NCBI GenBank assembly: GCA_037893245.1
Contig: JBAIAA010000013.1
Span: 806,001 to 870,000 of the forward strand
DNA: 64,000 nucleotides
Reading direction: 5' to 3'
Source of the DNA: Crossaster papposus
Taxonomy: Eukaryota; Echinodermata; Asteroidea; Velatida; Solasteridae
The position numbers and the translations under genes are program-made. Positions 48,009 to 61,275 of the stretch are shown piece by piece. Position 1 is the first letter of the stretch, and each line of letters begins with the position of its first letter. The notes under the pieces are model-generated. The model was not told the origin of the DNA and ran no database searches. It saw nothing but the letters and a program-made list of their open reading frames with translations.

Positions 48009-51000
48009 ACAAGTTTTTGGTATGACATGAGGTACTGGACTCGGAGTGACAACGTAGACACTTTCTTGGTCAGTACCCGAGAGTTTGGTTGACCACAACC
48101 TCGGTCTGCTCAGGATAATTATTTCCTTGAAAGTGATTTCATTTTCATTACAAATAGTTACGCAGAGTGGTGCAGTGGGAAGCGTGATGGGCCCAGAGGC
48201 CCGAGGACCGAAACCTCGCTCTGCTAAAGAGGTATTTTTGCTTCACTGTTATTCAAATTTAATAATTATTTTAGAATGTTTTTAGAATGTCTGCTTTTAT
48301 TTTGTTGGTTGTTTTTCTAAATTTACATGAGGCATGGTGGCGCAGTGGAAGCTTGCTGGGCCTATAACCCAGAGTGCCGAGGATCAAAACCTCGTTCTGC
48401 TGCTAATAAGTTTTTGGTATGACTTGAAGTACTCGACTCAGAGTGACAAAGTAGACCCTTTCTTGGTCAGTAACCGAGAGTTCGGATGATCACAACCTCG
48501 GTCTGCTCAGGATAATTTTGTATTTGATAGGGATTTCATTTTCATTAAAAATAGTTACGCAGAGTAGTGCAGCGGGAGCGTGATGGGCCCATAGCCCAGA
48601 GGTCCGAGTACCAAAACCTCGCTTTGCTAACTAGGTATTTTTGCTTCACTGCTATTCACATTTAATAAATATTGTAGAATGTTTTTAGAATGTCTGCTTT
48701 CATTTTGTTTGCATTTTCTAAATTTACATGAGGCATAGTGGCGCAGTTGAAGCGTGCTGGGCCCATAACCCAGAGGTCCGAGGATCGAAACCCCGCTCTG
48801 CTAACAAGTTTTTGGTATGACATGAGGTACTCGACTCGGAGTGACAAAGTAGACACTTTCTTGGTCAGTACCCGAGAGTTTGGTTGACCACAACCTCGGT
48901 CTGCTCAGGATAATTATTTCCTTGAAAGTGATTTCATTTTCATTACAAATAGTTACGCAGAGTGGTGCAGTGGGAAGCGAGATGGGCCCATAACCCAGAG
49001 GCCCGAGGACCGAAACCTCGCTCTGCTAAAGAGGTATTTTTGCTTCACTGTTATTCAAATTGAATAATTATTTTAGAATGTTTTTAGAATGTCTGTTTTT
49101 ATTTTGTTTGTTGTTTTTCTAAATTTACATGAGGCATGGTGGCGCAGTGGAAGCTTGCTGGGTCTATAACCCAGAGTGCCGAGGATCAAAACCTCGTTCT
49201 GCTGCTAATAAGTTTTTGGTATGACTTGAAGTACTCGACTCAGAGTGACAAAGTAGACCCTTTCTTAGTCAGTAATCGAGAGTTCGGATGATCACAACCT
49301 CAGTCTGCTCAGGATAATTTTGTATTTGATAGGGATTTCATTTTCATTAAAAATAGTTACGCAGAGTAGTACAGCGGGAGCGTGATGGGCCCATAGCCCA
49401 GAGGTCCGAGGACCAAAACCTCGCTTTGCTAACTAGGTATTTTTGCTTTACTGCTATTCACATTTAATAAATATTGTAGAATGTTTTTAGAATGTCTGCT
49501 TTCATTTTGTTTGCATTTTCTAAATTTACATGAGGCATAGTGGCGCAGTTGAACCGTGCTGGGCCCATAACCCAGAGGTCTGAGGATCGAAACCTCGCTA
49601 TGCTAACAAGTTTTTGGTATGACATGAGGTACTCGACTCGGAGTGACAAAGTAGATACTTTCTTGGTCAGTACCCGAGAGTTTGGTTGACCACAACCTCG
49701 GTCTGCTCAGGATAATTATTTCCTTGAAAGTGATTTCATTTTCATTACAAATAGTTACGCAGAGTGGTGCAGTGGGAAGCGTGATGGGCCCATAACCCAG
49801 AGGCCCGAGGACTGAAACTTCGCTCTGCTAAAGAGGTATTTTTGCTTCACTGTTATTCAAATTTAATAATTATTTTAGAATGTTTTTAGAATGTCTGCTT
49901 TTATTTTGTTTGTTGTTTTTCTAAATTTACATGAGGCATGGTGGCGCAGTGGAAGCTTGCTGGGCCTATAACCTAGAGTGCCGAGGATCAAAACCTCGTT
50001 CTGCTGCTAATAAGTTTTTGGTATGACTTGAAGTACTCGACTCAGAGTGACAAAGTAGACCTTTTCTTGGTCAGTAACCGAGAGTTCGGATGATCACAAC
50101 CTCGGTCTGCTCAGGATAATTTTGTATTTGATAGGGATTTCATTTTCATTAAAAATAGTTACGCAGAGTAGTGCAGCGGGAGCGTGATGGGCCCATAGCC
50201 CAGAGGTCCGAGGACCAAAACCTCGCTTTGCTAACTAGGTATTTTTGCTTCACTGCTATTCACATTTAATAAATATTGTAGAATGTTTTTAGAATGTCTG
50301 CTTTCATTTTGTTTGCATTTTCTAAATTTACATGAGGCATAGTGGCGCAGTTGAAGCGTGCTGGGCCCATAACCCAGAGGTCCGAGGATCGAAACCTCGC
50401 TCTGCTAACAAGTTTTTGGTATGACATGAGGTACTCGACTCGGAGTGACAAAGTAGACACTTTCTTGGTCAGTACCCGAGAGTTTGGTTGACCACAACCT
50501 CGGTCTGCTCAGGATAATTATTTCCCTGAAAGTGATTTCATTTTCATTACAAATAGTTACGCAGAGTGGTGCAGTGGGAAGCGTGATGGGCCCATAACCC
50601 AGAGGCCCGAGGACCGAAACCTCGCTCTGCTAAAGAGGTATTTTTGCTTCACTGTTATTCAAATTTAATAATTATTTTAGAATGTTTTTAGAATGTCTGC
50701 TTTTATTTTGTTTGTTGTTTTTCTAAATTTACATGAGGCATGGTGGCGCAGTGGAAGCTTGCTGGGCCTATAACCCAGAGTGCCGAGGATCAAAACCTCG
50801 TTCTGCTGCTAATAAGTTTTTAGTATGACTTGAAGTACTCGACTCAGAGTGACAAAGTAGACCCTTTCTTGGTCAGTAACCGAGAGTTCGGATGATCACA
50901 ACCTCGGTCTGCTCAGGATAATTTTGCATTTGATAGGGATTTCATTTTCATTAAAAATAGTTACGCAGAGTAGTGCAGCAGGAGCGTGATGGGCCCATAG

Positions 51001-53543
51001 CCCAGAGGTCCGAGGACCAAAACCTCGCTTTGCTAACTAGGAATTTTTGCTTCACTGCTATTCACATTTAATAAATATTGTAGAATGTTTTTATAATGTC
51101 TGCTTTCATTTTGTTTGCATTTTCTAAATTTACATGAGGCATAGTGGCGCAGTTGAAGCGTGCTGGGCCCATAACCCAGAGGTCTGAGGATCGAAACCTC
51201 GCCATGCTAACAAGTTTTTGGTATGACATGAGGTACTCGACTCGGAGTGACAAAGTAGATACTTTCTTGGTCAGTACCCGAGAGTTTGGTTGACCACAAC
51301 CTCGGTCTGCTCAGGATAATTATTTCCTTGAAAGTGATTTCATTTTCATTACAAATAGTTACGCAGAGTGCTGCAGTGGGAAGCGTGATGGGCCCATAAC
51401 CCAGAGGCCCAAGGACTGAAACCTCGCTCTGCTAAAGAGGTATTTTTGCTTCACTGTTATTCAAATTTAATAATTATTTTAGAATGTTTTTAGAATGTCT
51501 GCTTTTATTTTGTTTGTTGTTTTTCTAAATTTACATGAGGCATGGTGGCGCAGTGGAAGCTTGCTGGGCCTATAACCTAGAGTGCCGAGGATCAAAACCT
51601 CGTTCTGCTGCTAATAAGTTTTTGGTATGACTTGAAGTACTCGACTCAGAGTGACAAAGTAGACCCTTTCTTGGTCAGTAGCCGAGAGTTCGGATGATCA
51701 CAACCTCGGTCTGCTCAGGATAATTTTGTATTTGATAGGGATTTCATTTTCATTAAAAATAGTTACGCAGAGTAGTGCAGCGGGAGCGTGATGGGCCCAT
51801 AGCCCAGAGGTCCGAGGACCAAAACCTCGCTTTGCTAACTAGGTATTTTTGCTTCACTGCTATTCACATTTAATAAATATTGTAGAATGTTTTTAGAATG
51901 TCTGCTTTCATTTTGTTTGCATTTTCTAAATTTACATGAGGCATAGTGGCGCAGTTGAAGCGTGCTGGGCCCATAACCCAGAGGTCCGAGGATCGAAACC
52001 CCGCTCTGCTAACAAGTTTTTGGTATGACATGAGGTACTCGACTCGGAGTGACAAAGTAGACACTTTCTTGGTCAGTACCCGAGAGTTTGGTTGACCACA
52101 ACCTAGGTCTGCTCAGGATAATTATTTCCTTGAAAGTGATTTTATTTTCATTACAAATAGTTACGCAGAGTGGTGCAGTGGGAAGCGAGATGGGCCCATA
52201 ACCCAGAGGCCCGAGGACCGAAACCTCGCTCTGCTAAAGAGGTATTTTTGCTTCACTGTTATTCAAATTTAATAATTATTTTAGAATGTTTTTAGAATGT
52301 CTGCTTTTATTTTGTTTGTTGTTTTTCTAAATTTACATGAGGCATTGTGGCGCAGTGGAAGCTTGCTGGGCCTATAACCCAGAGTGCCGAGGATCAAAAC
52401 CTCGTTCTGCTGCTAAAAAGTTTTTGGTATGACTTGAAGTACTCGACTCAGAGTGACAAAGTAGACCCTTTCTTGGTCAGTAACCGAGAGTTCGGATGAT
52501 CACAACCTCGGTCTGCTCAGGATAATTTTGTATTTGATAGGGATTTCATTTTCAATAAAAATAGTTACGCAGAGTAGAGCAGCGGGAGCGTGATGGGCCC
52601 ATAGCCCAGAGGTCCGAGGACCAAAACCTCCCTTTGCTAACTAGGTATTTTTGCTTCACTGCTATTCACATTTAATAAATATTGTAGAATGTTTTTAGAA
52701 TGTCTGCTTTCATTTTGTTTGCATTTTCTAAATTTACATGAGGCATAGTGGCGCAGTTGAAGCGTGCTGGGCCCATAACCCAGAGGTCCGAGGATCGAAA
52801 CCTCGCTCTGCTAACAAGTTTTTGGTATGACATGAGGTACTCGACTCGGAGTGACAAAGTAGACACTTTCTTGGTCAGTACCCGAGAGTTTGGTTGACCA
52901 CAACCTCGGTCTGCTCAGGATAATTATTTCCTTGAAAGTGATTTCATTTTCATTACAAATAGTTACGCAGAGTGGTGCAGTGGGAAGCGTGATGGGCCCA
53001 TAACCCAGAGGCCCGAGGACCGAAACCTCGCTCTGCTAAAGAGGTATTTTTGCTTCACTGTTATTCAAATTTAATAATTATTTTAGAATGTTTTTAGAAT
53101 GTCTGCTTTTATTTTGTTTGTTGTTTTTCTAAATTTACATGAGGCATGGTGGCGCAGTGGAAGCTTGCTGGGCCTATAACCCAGAGTGCCGAGGATCAAA
53201 ACCTCGTTCTGCTGCTAATAAGTTTTTAGTATGACTTGAAGTACTCGACTCAGAGTGACAAAGTAGACCCTTTCTTGGTCAGTAACCGAGAGTTCGGATG
53301 ATCACAACCTCGGTCTGCTCAGGATAATTTTGCATTTGATAGGGATTTCATTTTCATTAAAAATAGTTACGCAGAGTAGTGCAGCAGGAGCGTGATGGGC
53401 CCATAGCCCAGAGGTCCGAGGACCAAAACCTCGCTTTGCTAACTAGGTATTTTTGCTTCACTGCTATTCACATTTAATCAATATTGTAGAATGTTTTTAG
53501 AATGTCTGCTTTCATTTTGTTTGCATTTTCTAAATTTACATGA

Positions 53544-53615
53544 GGCATAGTGGCGCAGTTGAAGCGTGCTGGGCCCATAACCCAGAGGTCCGAGGATCGA
53601 AACCTCGCTCTGCTA
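53544..53615 (+). tRNA. Module A with a broken terminator
   Basis: The tRNA-like part is the ordinary module A, but the trailer reads AACAAGTTATTGG, so the usual five T are lost. The upstream spacer has TTAATCAATATT. If transcribed, Pol III would have to stop further on. Confidence 0.65.
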
Positions 53616-54345
53616 ACAAGTTATTGGTATGACATGAGGTACTCGACTCGGAGTGACAAAGTAGACACTTTCTTGGTCAGTACCCGAGAGTTTGGTTGAC
53701 CACAACCTCGGTCTGCTCAGGATAATTATTTCCTTGAAAGTGATTTCATTTTCATTACAAATAGTTACGCAGAGTGGTGCAGTGGGAAGCGTGATGGGCC
53801 CATAACCCAGAGGCCCGAGGACCGAAACCTCGCTCTGCTAAAGAGGTATTTTTGCTTCACTGTTATTCAAATTTAATAATTATTTTAGAATGTTTTTAGA
53901 ATGTCTGCTTTTATTTTGTTTGTTGTTTTTCTAAATTTACATGAGGCATGGTGGCGCAGTGGAAGCTTGCTGGGCCTATAACCCAGAGTGACAAGGATCA
54001 AAACCTCGTTCTGCTGCTAATAAGTTTTTGGTATGACTTGAAGTACTCGACTCAGAGTGACAAAGTAGACCCTTTCTTGGTCAGTTACCGAGAGTTCGGA
54101 TGATCACAACCTCGGTCTGCTCAGGATAATTTTGTATTTGATAGGGATTTCATTTTCATTAAAAATAGTTACGCAGAGTAGTGCAGCGGGAGCGTGATGG
54201 GCCCATAGCCCAGAGGTCCGAGGACCAAAACCTCGCTTTGCTAACTAGGTATTTTTGCTTCACTGCTATTCACATTTAATAAATATTGTAGAATGTTTTT
54301 AGAATGTCTGCTTTCATTTTGTTTGCATTTTCTAAATTTACATGA

Positions 54346-54417
54346 GGCATAGTGGCGCAGTTGAAGCGTGCTGGGCCTATAACCCAGAGTGCCGAGGATC
54401 AAAACCTCGTTCTGCTG
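54346..54417 (+). pseudogene. Recombinant A/C tRNA-like module
   Basis: It starts as module A (GGCATAGTGGCGCAGTTGAAGCG) and continues from the anticodon loop as module C (CTATAACCCAGAGTGCC, ATCAAAACC, GTTCTGCTGC). The switch lies in TGCTGGGCC, just before the anticodon, and the anticodon is TAT. It is the mirror product of the C/A fusion and deletes the E-B part of the half-unit. Confidence 0.85.
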
Positions 54418-57400
54418 CTAAAAAGTTTTTGGTATGACTTGAAGTACTCGACTCAGAGTGACAAAGTAGACCCTTTCTTGGTCAGTAACCGAGAGTTCGG
54501 ATGATCACAACCTCGGTCTGCTCAGGATAATTTTGTATTTGATAGGGATTTCATTTTCATTAAAAATAGTTACGCAGAGTAGAGCAGCGGGAGCGTGATG
54601 GGCCCATAGCCCAGAGGTCCGAGGACCAAAACCTCCCTTTGCTAACTAGGTATTTTTGCTTCACTGCTATTCACATTTAATAAATATTGTAGAATGTTTT
54701 TAGAATGTCTGCTTTCATTTTGTTTGCATTTTCTAAATTTACATGAGGCATAGTGGCGCAGTTGAAGCGTGCTGGGCCCATAACCCAGAGGTCCGAGGAT
54801 CGAAACCTCGCTCTGCTAACAAGTTTTTGGTATGACATGAGGTACTCGACTCGGAGTGACAAAGTATACACTTTCTTGGTCAGTACCCGAGAGTTTGGTT
54901 GACCACAACCTCGGTCTGCTCAGGATAATTATTTCCTTGAAAGTGATTTCATTTTCATTACAAATAGTTACGCAGAGTGGTGCAGTGGGAAGCGTGATGG
55001 GCCCATAACCCAGAGGCCCGAGGACCGAAACCTCGCTCTGCTAAAGAGGTATTTTTGCTTCACTGTTATTCAAATTTAATAATTATTTTAGAATGTTTTT
55101 AGAATGTCTGCTTTTATTTTGTTTGTTGTTTTTCTAAATTTACATGAGGCATGGTGGCGCAGTGGAAGCTTGCTGGGCCTATAACCCAGAGTTCCGAGGA
55201 TCAAAACCTCGTTCTGCTGCTAATAAGTTTTTAGTATGACTTGAAGTACTCGACTCAGAGTGACAAAGTAGACCCTTTCTTGGTCAGTAACCGAGAGTTC
55301 GGATGATCACAACCTCGGTCTGCTCAGGATAATTTTGCATTTGATAGGGATTTCATTTTCATTAAAAATAGTTACGCAGAGTAGTGCAGCAGGAGCGTGA
55401 TGGGCCCATAGCCCAGAGGTCCGAGGACCAAAACCTCGCTTTGCTAACTAGGTATTTTTGCTTCACTGCTATTCACATTTAATCAATATTGTAGAATGTT
55501 TTTAGAATGTCTGCTTTCATTTTGTTTGCATTTTCTAAATTTACATGAGGCATAGTGGCGCAGTTGAAGCGTGCTGGGCCCATAACCCAGAGGTCCGAGG
55601 ATCGAAACCTCGCTCTGCTAACAAGTTTTTGGTATGACATGAGGTACTCGACTCGGAGTGACAAAGTAGACACTTTCTTGGTCAGTACCCGAGAGTTTGG
55701 TTGACCACAACCTCGGTCTGCTCAGGATAATTATTTCCTTGAAAGTGATTTCATTTTCATTACAAATAGTTACGCAGAGTGGTGCAGTGGGAAGCGTGAT
55801 GGGCCCATAACCCAGAGGCCCGAGGACCGAAACCTCGCTCTGCTAAAGAGGTATTTTTGCTTCACTGTTATTCAAATTTAATAATTATTTTAGAATGTTT
55901 TTAGAATGTCTGCTTTTATTTTGTTTGTTGTTTTTCTAAATTTACATGAGGCATGGTGGCGCAGTGGAAGCTTGCTGGGCCTATAACCCAGAGTGACAAG
56001 GATCAAAACCTCGTTCTGCTGCTAATAAGTTTTTGGTATGACTTGAAGTACTCGACTCAGAGTGACAAAGTAGACCCTTTCTTGGTCAGTTACCGAGAGT
56101 TCGGATGATCACAACCTCGGTCTGCTCAGGATAATTTTGTATTTGATAGGGATTTCATTTTCATTAAAAATAGTTACGCAGAGTAGTGCAGCGGGAGCGT
56201 GATGGGCCCATAGCCCAGAGGTCCGAGGACCAAAACCTTGCTTTGCTAACTAGGTATTTTTGCTTCACTGCTATTCACATTTAATAAATATTGTAGAATG
56301 TTTTTAGAATGTCTGCTTTCATTTTGTTTGCATTTTCTAAATTTACATGAGGCATAGTGGCGCAGTTGAAGCGTGCTGGGCCCATAACCCAGAGGTCCGA
56401 GGATCGAAACCTCGCTCTGCTAACAAGTTTTTGGTATGACATGAGGTACTCGACTCGGAGTGACAAAGTATACACTTTCTTGGTCAGTACCCGAGAGTTT
56501 GGTTGACCACAACCTCGGTCTGCTCAGGATAATTATTTCCTTGAAAGTGATTTCATTTTCATTACAAATAGTTACGCAGAGTGGTGCAGTGGGAAGCGTG
56601 ATGGGCCCATAACCCAGAGGCCCGAGGACCGAAACCTCGCTCTGCTAAAGAGGTATTTTTGCTTCACTGTTATTCAAATTTAATAATTATTTTAGAATGT
56701 TTTTAGAATGTCTGCTTTTATTTTGTTTGTTGTTTTTCTAAATTTACATGAGGCATGGTGGCGCAGTGGAAGCTTGCTGGGCCTATAACCCAGAGTTCCG
56801 AGGATCAAAACCTCGTTCTGCTGCTAATAAGTTTTTAGTATGACTTGAAGTACTCGACTCAGAGTGACAAAGTAGACCCTTTCTTGGTCAGTAACCGAGA
56901 GTTCGGATGATCACAACCTCGGTCTGCTCAGGATAATTTTGCATTTGATAGGGATTTCATTTTCATTAAAAATAGTTACGCAGAGTAGTGCAGCAGGAGC
57001 GTGATGGGCCCATAGCCCAGAGGTCCGAGGACCAAAACCTCGCTTTGCTAACTAGGTATTTTTGCTTCACTGCTATTCACATTTAATCAATATTGTAGAA
57101 TGTTTTTAGAATGTCTGCTTTCATTTTGTTTGCATTTTCTAAATTTACATGAGGCATAGTGGCGCAGTTGAAGCGTGCTGGGCCCATAACCCAGAGGTCC
57201 GAGGATCGAAACCTCGCTCTGCTAACAAGTTTTTGGTATGACATGAGGTACTCGACTCGGAGTGACAAAGTAGACACTTTCTTGGTCAGTACCCGAGAGT
57301 TTGGTTGACCACAACCTCGGTCTGCTCAGGATAATTATTTCCTTGAAAGTGATTTCATTTTCATTACAAATAGTTACGCAGAGTGGTGCAGTGGGAAGCG

Positions 57401-58353
57401 TGATGGGCCCATAACCCAGAGGCCCGAGGACCGAAACCTCGCTCTGCTAAAGAGGTATTTTTGCTTCACTGTTATTCAAATTTAATAATTATTTTAGAAT
57501 GTTTTTAGAATGTCTGCTTTTATTTTGTTTGTTGTTTTTCTAAATTTACATGAGGCATGGTGGCGCAGTGGAAGCTTGCTGGGCCTATAACCCAGAGTGA
57601 CAAGGATCAAAACCTCGTTCTGCTGCTAATAAGTTTTTGGTATGACTTGAAGTACTCGACTCAGAGTGACAAAGTAGACCCTTTCTTGGTCAGTTACCGA
57701 GAGTTCGGATGATCACAACCTCGGTCTGCTCAGGATAATTTTGTATTTGATAGGGATTTCATTTTCATTAAAAATAGTTACGCAGAGTAGTGCAGCGGGA
57801 GCGTGATGGGCCCATAGCCCAGAGGTCCGAGGACCAAAACCTTGCTTTGCTAACTAGGTATTTTTGCTTCACTGCTATTCACATTTAATAAATATTGTAG
57901 AATGTTTTTAGAATGTCTGCTTTCATTTTGTTTGCATTTTCTAAATTTACATGAGGCATAGTGGCGCAGTTGAAGCGTGCTGGGCCCATAACCCAGAGGT
58001 CCGAGGATCGAAACCTCGCTCTGCTAACAAGTTTTTGGTATGACATGAGGTACTCGACTCGGAGTGACAAAGTGGACACTTTCTTGGTCAGTACCCGAGA
58101 GTTTGGTTGACCACAACCTCGGTCTGCTCAGGATAATTATTTCCTTGAAAGTGATTTCATTTTCATTACAAATAGTTAAGCAGAGTGGTGCAGTGGGAAG
58201 CGTGATGGGCCCATAACCCAGAGGCCCGAGGCCCGAAACCTCGCTCTGCTAAAGAGGTATTTTTGCTTCACTGTTATTCAAATTTAATAATTATTTTAGA
58301 ATGTTTTTAGAATGTCTGCTTTTATTTTGTTTGCATTTTCTAAATTTACATGA

Positions 58354-58425
58354 GGCATAGTGGCGCAGTTAAAGCGTGCTGGGCCCATAACCCAGAGGTC
58401 CGAGGATCGAAACCTCGCTCTGCTA
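58354..58425 (+). tRNA. A-type module in the C position
   Basis: This A module (with TTAAAGCG instead of TTGAAGCG) lies where C is expected after the B at about 58179. It is followed by a mixed E/F relic: GACATGAAGTACTCGACTCAG then ACCCTTTC. So A sequence was pasted into a half-2 context by conversion or double crossover. The preceding spacer switches from half-2 to half-1 type near TTATTTTGTTTGC. Confidence 0.75.
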
Positions 58426-59850
58426 ACAAGTTTTTGGTATGACATGAAGTACTCGACTCAGAGTGACAAACTAGACCCTTTCTTGGTCAGTAACCGAGAG
58501 TTCGGATGATCACAACCTCGGTCTGCTCAGGATAATTTTGTATTTGATAGGGATTTCATTTTCATTAAAAATAGTTACGCAGAGTAGTGCAGCGGGAGCG
58601 TGATGGGCCCATAGCCCAGACGTCCGAGGACCAAAACCTCGCTTTGCTAACTAGGTATTTTTGCTTCACTGCTATTCACATTTAATAAATATTGTAGAAT
58701 GTTTTTATAATGTCTGCTTTCATTTTGTTTGCATTTTCTAAATTTACATGAGGCATAGTGGCGCAGTTGAAGCGTGCTGGGCCCATAACCCAGAAGTCCG
58801 AGGATCGAAACCTCGCTCTGCTAACAAGTTTTTGGTATGACATGAGGTACTTGACTCGGAGTGACAAAGTAGACACTTTCTTGGTCAGTACCCGAGAGTT
58901 TGGTTGACCACAACCTCGGTCTGCTCAGGATAATTATTTCCTTGAAAGTGATTTCATTTTCATTACAAATAGTTACGCAGAGTGGTGCAGTGGGAAGCGT
59001 GATGGGCCCATAACCCAGAGGCCCGAGGACCGAAACCTCGCTCTGCTAAAGAGGTATTTTTGCTTCACTGTTATTCAAATTTAATAATTATTTTAGAATG
59101 TTTTTAGAATGTCTGCTTTTATTTTGTTTGTTGTTTTTCTAAATTTACATGAGGCATGGTGGCGCAGTGGAAGCTTGCTGGGCCTATAACCCAGAGTGCC
59201 GAGGATCAAAACCTCGTTCTGCTGCTAATAAGTTGTTGGTATGACTTGAAGTACTCGACTCAGAGTGACAAAGTAGACCCTTTCTTGGTCAGTAACCGAG
59301 AGTTCGGATGATCACAACCTCGATCTGCTCAGGATAATTTTGTATTTGATAGGGATTTCATTTTCATTAAAAATAGTTACGCAGAGTAGTGCAGCGGGAG
59401 CGTGATGGGCCCATAGCCCAGAGGTCCGAGGACCAAAACCTCGCTTTGCTAACTAGGTATTTTTGCTTCACTGCTATTCACATTTAATAAATATTGTAGA
59501 ATGTTTTTAGAATGTCTGCTTTCATTTTGTTTGCATTTTCTAAATTTACATGAGGCATAGTGGCGCAGTTGAAGCGTGCTGGGCCCATAATCCAAAGGTC
59601 CGAGGATCGAAACCTCGCTCTGCTAACAAGTTTTTGGTATGACATGAGGTACTCGACTCGGAGTGACAAAGTAGACACTTTCTTGGTCAGTACCCGAGAG
59701 TTTGGTTGACCACAACCTCGGTCTGCTCAGGATAATTATTTCCTTGAAAGTGATTTCATTTTCATTACAAATAGTTACGCAGAGTGGTGCAGTGGGAAGC
59801 GTGATGGGACCATAACCCAGAGGCCCGAGGACCGAAACCTCGCTCTGCTA

Positions 59851-60075
59851 ACAAGTTTTTGGTATGACATGAGGTACTCGACTCGGAGTGCCAAAGTAGA
59901 CACTTTCTTGGTCAGTACCCGAGAGTTTGGTTGACCACAACCTCAGTCTGCTCAGGATAATTATTTCCTTGAAAGTGATTTCATTTTCATTACAAATAGT
60001 TACGCAGAGTGGTGCAGTGGGAAGCGTGATGGGCCCATTACCCAGAGGCCCGAGGACCGAAACCTCGCTCTGCTA
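59851..60075 (+). repeat. Extra 225-bp E-B sub-repeat 4
   Basis: Lies between the B at 59778 (with GGGACCATAAC) and the B at 60003 (with CCCATTACCC). The E copy has GAGTGCCAAAG and CCTCAGTCTG. It is followed by an A module behind a mixed spacer. Confidence 0.82.
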
Positions 60076-60176
60076 AAAGGTATTTTTGCTTCACTGTTAT
60101 TCAAATTTAATAATTATTTTAGAATGTTTGTAGAATGTCTGCTTTAATTTTGTTTGCATTTTCTAAATTTACATGA

Positions 60177-60248
60177 GGCATAGTGGCGCAGTTGAAGCGT
60201 GCTGGGCCCATAACCCAGAGGTCCGAGGATCGAAACCTCGCTCTGCTA
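60177..60248 (+). tRNA. Module A behind a hybrid half-2/half-1 spacer
   Basis: The spacer starts as the B-to-C type (CAAATTTAATAATTATTTT) and becomes the D-to-A type (TTTGCATTTTC) after CTGCTTTAATTTTG. The A module itself is ordinary. It is followed by an E with GACTTGAAGTACTCGACTCGG, an F-to-E mix. Equivalent copies begin at 61602 and 63829, the last running into the window end. Confidence 0.75.
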
Positions 60249-61275
60249 ACAAGTTTTTGGTATGACTTGAAGTACTCGACTCGGAGTGACAAAGTAGACA
60301 CTTTCTTGGTCAGTACCCGAGAGTTTGGTTGACCACAACCTCGGTCTGCTCAGGATAATTATTTTCTTGAAAGTGATTTCATTTTCATTACAAATAGTTA
60401 CGCAGAGTGGTGCAGTGGGAAGCGTGATGGGCCCATAACCCAGAGGCCCGAGGACCGAAACCTCGCTCTGCTAAAGAGGTATTTTTGCTTCACTGTTATT
60501 CAAATTTAATAATTATTTTAGAATGTTTTTAGAATGTCTGCTTTTATTTTGTTTGTTGTTTTTCTAAATTTACATGAGGCATGGTGGCGCAGTGGAAGCT
60601 TGCTGGGCCTATAACCCAGAGTGCCGAGGATCAAAACCTCGTTCTGCTGCTAATAAGTTGTTGGTATGACTTGAAGTACTCGACTCAGAGTGACAAAGTA
60701 GACCCTTTCTTGGTCAGTAACCGAGAGTTCGGATGATCACAACCTCGATCTGCTCAGGATAATTTTGTATTTGATAGGGATTTCATTTTCATTAAAAATA
60801 GTTACGCAGAGTAGTGCAGCGGGAGCGTGATGGGCCCATAGCCCAGAGGTCCGAGGACCAAAACCTCGCTTTGCTAACTAGGTATTTTTGCTTCACTGCT
60901 ATTCACATTTAATAAATATTGTAGAATGTTTTTAGAATGTCTGCTTTCATTTTGTTTGCATTTTCTAAATTTACATGAGGCATAGTGGCGCAGTTGAAGC
61001 GTGCTGGGCCCATAATCCAAAGGTCCGAGGATCGAAACCTCGCTCTGCTAACAAGTTTTTGGTATGACATGAGGTACTCGACTCGGAGTGACAAAGTAGA
61101 CACTTTCTTGGTCAGTACCCGAGAGTTTGGTTGACCACAACCTCGGTCTGCTCAGGATAATTATTTCCTTGAAAGTGATTTCATTTTCATTACAAATAGT
61201 TACGCAGAGTGGTGCAGTGGGAAGCGTGATGGGACCATAACCCAGAGGCCCGAGGACCGAAACCTCGCTCTGCTA

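Larger units (their letters stand above)
42280..48661 (+). repeat. Array segment 6, larger repeat with copies 1996 and 3192 bp apart
   Basis: A modules begin at 42350, 42749, 43544, 44346, 44745, 45540, 46736, 47538 and 47937. In three places two half-1 blocks follow each other directly (A to A only 399 bp), so the C-F-D half is skipped. The rare variant CGATCTGCCAAC at the end of an A module recurs at 42412, 44408 and 47590, which are 1996 and 3182-3192 bp apart. The well-paired A variant recurs at 42749, 44745 and 47937. Segment 44276-45664 and 47468-48856 are copies of 42280-43668; a shorter 1196-bp block lies between. Confidence 0.9.
48662..58353 (+). repeat. Array segment 7, mostly 802-bp units with 1604-bp pairs
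   Basis: A modules begin at 48732, 49534, 50336, 51138, 51940, 52742, 53544, 54747, 55549, 56351, 57153 and 57955, with an A/C recombinant at 54346. Pairs 1604 bp apart share rare variants: GTATACACT in the E modules after 54747 and 56351, TTAATCAATATT before 53544, 55549 and 57153, and GTGACAAGGATC in C modules near 53989, 55993 and 57597. The 1604-bp repeat is a dimer of the basic unit. Confidence 0.9.

Noticed and set aside
31293-48285. Plus-strand open frames of about 66-70 codons crossing E and B
   Set aside because: They appear only where B lost 7 bp over the anticodon or where 2 bp were lost before B, so they are frame effects of deletions in a tRNA-like module.
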